This document shows, one piece after another, positions 62,263 to 64,000 of a stretch of 64,000 nucleotides of DNA. A program made the position numbers and the translations under genes. The notes below the pieces were generated by a model. That model was given only the letters and a program-made list of their open reading frames with translations, made no database searches and had not been told where the DNA came from. The stretch's first letter is position 1. Each line of letters opens with the position of its first letter. This DNA comes from an uncultured Kordia sp. (GTDB lineage Bacteria; Bacteroidota; Bacteroidia; Flavobacteriales; Flavobacteriaceae): NCBI RefSeq assembly GCF_947489565.1, contig NZ_CANLEA010000014.1, positions 1-64,000 on the forward strand, read 5' to 3'.

Positions 62263-62856
62263 TTGAAAAAATCTGTCACCATCTTATTGCTAAGTTTTTT
62301 TCTCATCTATTGTGAAAATACTCATAAAGACAACAAAATAGTGCAAGAAAAGCCTGTACAATCTTTTTTAACCTATCGCATGGAACAGCAAAAATTTGTT
62401 GAGATAGATATTGATTTGCTTCAAAACTTTGGAGATATGCTCAATGTCATTGATACAACCGATTGTAGAAAAAATGCTTCTCTTTTCAAAATAGAAACGG
62501 ATTCAACTATCTATAAAATTCAGCATTTACAGTTCTGCGAAAGTATCTTTGACTATAAATTAAAACAGATTATTTATATAAATACGGATAGTATTAAGGT
62601 GAATGATGAACTTAGTTATCCAATTGACAATTTGGATGGGATTTTAAAAAATCATTTAGTTAACGAACAAAATGATGAAAACTATCCATCTACAGAGAAA
62701 CGACTTATTAGCATACACATAGATGAATCAAAAAATATTAAAGAAGTCAAAAAATTACTCCTCAATATAATTTCTACTTTCAATAGTCTACAGATGAAAA
62801 CAAACTTCGCTTTTATGTTTGATCGATATGGAATGATTAAAGAAGTTCCTTTTTAA
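62263..62856 (+). CDS. hypothetical lipoprotein
   Basis: A 197-residue probable lipoprotein starting at TTG 62263: MKKSVTILLLSFFLIYC gives a lipobox Cys near 17. The mature part is acidic with two further Cys (DTTDCRKNASLFK near 66, LQFCESIFDY near 86). No family is recognised. It lies just after the AraC-type gene and behind one of the shared 12-mers. TTG is chosen because no ATG preserves the signal. Confidence 0.68.
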   Translation: MKKSVTILLLSFFLIYCENTHKDNKIVQEKPVQSFLTYRMEQQKFVEIDIDLLQNFGDMLNVIDTTDCRKNASLFKIETDSTIYKIQHLQFCESIFDYKLKQIIYINTDSIKVNDELSYPIDNLDGILKNHLVNEQNDENYPSTEKRLISIHIDESKNIKEVKKLLLNIISTFNSLQMKTNFAFMFDRYGMIKEVPF

Positions 62857-63302
62857 ATTCGTGACCTTTAAAGGCAATAGGTTTTGGGAATTAGGAATTA
62901 GTAGTGTTTCAAACCAAAAGCAATTTAAAAAGAAACAGATTGCTTCGTCATGAACTTCTTGCAAAGACGTATCTAAATATCCAATGGCGTAAGCCAATTC
63001 TAAAAGCGTTAGCGTTTCTAAGAAATCGAATAAACTTGTGCATTCGTGACCTTGAAAGGCATTAGGTTTTGGGAATTAGGAATTAGTAGTGTTTCAAACC
63101 AAAAGCAATTTAAAAAAGAAACAGATTGCTTCGTCATGAACTTCTTACAAAAACGTATCTAAGAAGTCTAACAAATTCGTGCATTCGTGATCTATAAAGG
63201 CATTAGGTTTTGGGAATTAGGAATTCGTAGTGTTTCAAACCAAAGATAATTTAAATAAAGAAACAGATTGCCACGTTGTAAACTCCTCGCAAAGACGTAT
63301 CT
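62857..63302. repeat. three ~118-bp direct repeats in a 680-bp intergenic region
   Basis: The copies at 62857-62974, 63042-63160 and 63183-63302 share ATTCGTGA, GGCAATAGGTTTTGGGAATT-type, GTGTTTCAAACCAAA and ACAGATTGC ... GCAAAGACGTATCT blocks. The last block matches the CGTCATTGCGAAC/GCAATCTGT family at 36854. After them, 63303-63420 has further short CTAAAAGCG-type repeats and an ACATT/AATGT hairpin around TCGACAAGCTC. Confidence 0.85.
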
Positions 63303-63432
63303 ATGAAGTCGAACAGATTCATACTTGCATAGAAACAATTCTAAAAGCGAAGCACATCTAAAATTCTAAAAGCGTTAGCGCGTCTAAAGCAAAGCGTGTC
63401 TACATTTCGACAAGCTCAATGTAAAAATAAGA

Positions 63433-63501
63433 CGTCTCAAATCGTACAATAAGCCGTCTCCGCACGTTTTAAGTCGCACAACAACGTTTCATATCGCAAA
63501 T
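63433..63501 (+). promoter_or_regulatory. cluster of AraC-type candidate sites before the DoxX gene
   Basis: Three related 17-mers begin at 63433 (CGTCTCAAATCGTACAA), 63465 (CGTTTTAAGTCGCACAA) and 63485 (CGTTTCATATCGCAAAT). A partial copy, CGTCTCCGCACG, begins at 63454. Spacings of 20-21 bp or 31-32 bp place them on the same face of the helix. The first contains the exact 12-mer. Confidence 0.5.
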
Positions 63502-63535
63502 TTGTATTCAACAAAACGAAACAAATTTATGTATC

Positions 63536-64000
63536 ATGAAAACGATCAAAAGATACTTTTTACAACTTACTCAACCAATCACACAAAAACATTGGTTTGC
63601 AGATTTATTATTTGCCTTTATTAGAATTATTTGCGGATTATTACTCGCTATTGATTTTGGCGCAGGAAAATTTGGAATGCCTTGGACAGCCGAAAGTCAA
63701 AACTTAGGTTTGTTTGAAGTAGCCGCTTGGTTTCCTGAAGATGTTGCCAATTACGGTGGAATATTCGCCTTATTTCCTGTATTCTTCGCTTGGATGGGCG
63801 CATGTAGTGAAGCCGTTGGTGGAATTTTTCTCGCACTCGGATTGCAAACACGCATAGCTTCCTTCTTACTTATGTGTACCATGTTAGTAGCCATCTTTCT
63901 TCAAAAATGGGGACAATCTACTTGGGGAATGCTTCCTGCAATGGGATTCCTTTGGATTGCGATATACAACCTATACTTCGGATCAGGTCGTTTTGGACTC
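63536..64000 (+). CDS. DoxX-family membrane protein (3' end beyond window)
   Basis: The 155 visible residues begin MKTIKRYFLQLTQPITQKHW, with a transmembrane segment near 24-40 (LLFAFIRIICGLLLAIDFG). A GACSEAVGGIFLALGLQTRI block near 100 is the typical DoxX helix pair, followed by SFLLMCTMLVAIFLQKWG. DoxX/DoxD-like proteins are small inner-membrane proteins of mixed or unknown role. The gene is cut by the window edge. Upstream it carries a cluster of candidate AraC-type sites. Confidence 0.82.
   Translation, partial: MKTIKRYFLQLTQPITQKHWFADLLFAFIRIICGLLLAIDFGAGKFGMPWTAESQNLGLFEVAAWFPEDVANYGGIFALFPVFFAWMGACSEAVGGIFLALGLQTRIASFLLMCTMLVAIFLQKWGQSTWGMLPAMGFLWIAIYNLYFGSGRFGL

Noticed and set aside
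62857-63302. CRISPR array
   Set aside because: The units are long (about 118 bp), the gaps are unequal and there are no cas genes; the same holds for the 42-bp repeat at 30018.

Overview
The window looks like chromosomal DNA from a low-GC marine-type Flavobacteriaceae, possibly close to Kordia. The genus is a guess; the family assignment is firm. Five large secreted proteins end in the ~70-residue type IX secretion (T9SS type A) sorting domain. Several genes have Bacteroidota-type promoters (-33 TTG, about 20 bp, -7 TAnnTTTG). TTG starts are frequent. There is a Bacteroidota GG-type peptide precursor, and lipoproteins and outer-membrane barrels typical of this phylum. No rRNA, tRNA or CRISPR array was seen.

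Layout. 1-5.5 kb: a heptamer microsatellite, an AlkD-like DNA repair gene, and a 1384-residue protein combining a helical, pore-former-like N-terminal half with bulb-lectin-like repeats. 5.5-20 kb: a Calx-beta/EF-hand T9SS protein, an ECF sigma/anti-sigma pair divergent from a fasciclin gene, a DUF4846 lipoprotein, a T9SS reprolysin-like protease, a T9SS polysaccharide lyase family 6 protein with a palindromic operator, and a Cys-rich RiPP-type precursor peptide. 20-30 kb: uvrA, an LGFP-repeat protein, a coiled-coil membrane protein, and a T9SS protein with six 112-residue tandem repeats.

30-34.4 kb is the most unusual part. It is an AT-rich operon of a BT4734/VirE_N-type primase, a reverse transcriptase and a Mrr-like nuclease. 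It is preceded by a 42-bp tandem repeat and has a structured-looking gap between primase and RT. I read it as a candidate RT-based defence cassette.

34.4-50.6 kb: DinB-like protein, esterase-like lipoprotein, BNR/sortilin-like secreted protein, APC permease, DUF1801 protein, SulP transporter, lone HNH endonuclease, an operon of OB-fold, YceI and DUF5777 proteins, and a membrane-bound LytTR regulator. 50.7-58.2 kb: LOG-family enzyme, secreted endonuclease/exonuclease/phosphatase, an M1-peptidase-like protein lacking HExxH with an outer-membrane barrel, and a fused alpha-beta 2-oxoacid dehydrogenase E1. 58.2-64 kb: small hypotheticals, DUF1853, an HExxH protein, a membrane AraC-type regulator, a repeat-rich intergenic region, and the start of a DoxX-family gene. 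A 12-mer shared by three intergenic regions in this last part probably marks the AraC regulator's sites.

All calls come from reading the sequence and remembered family signatures; no database search was run.
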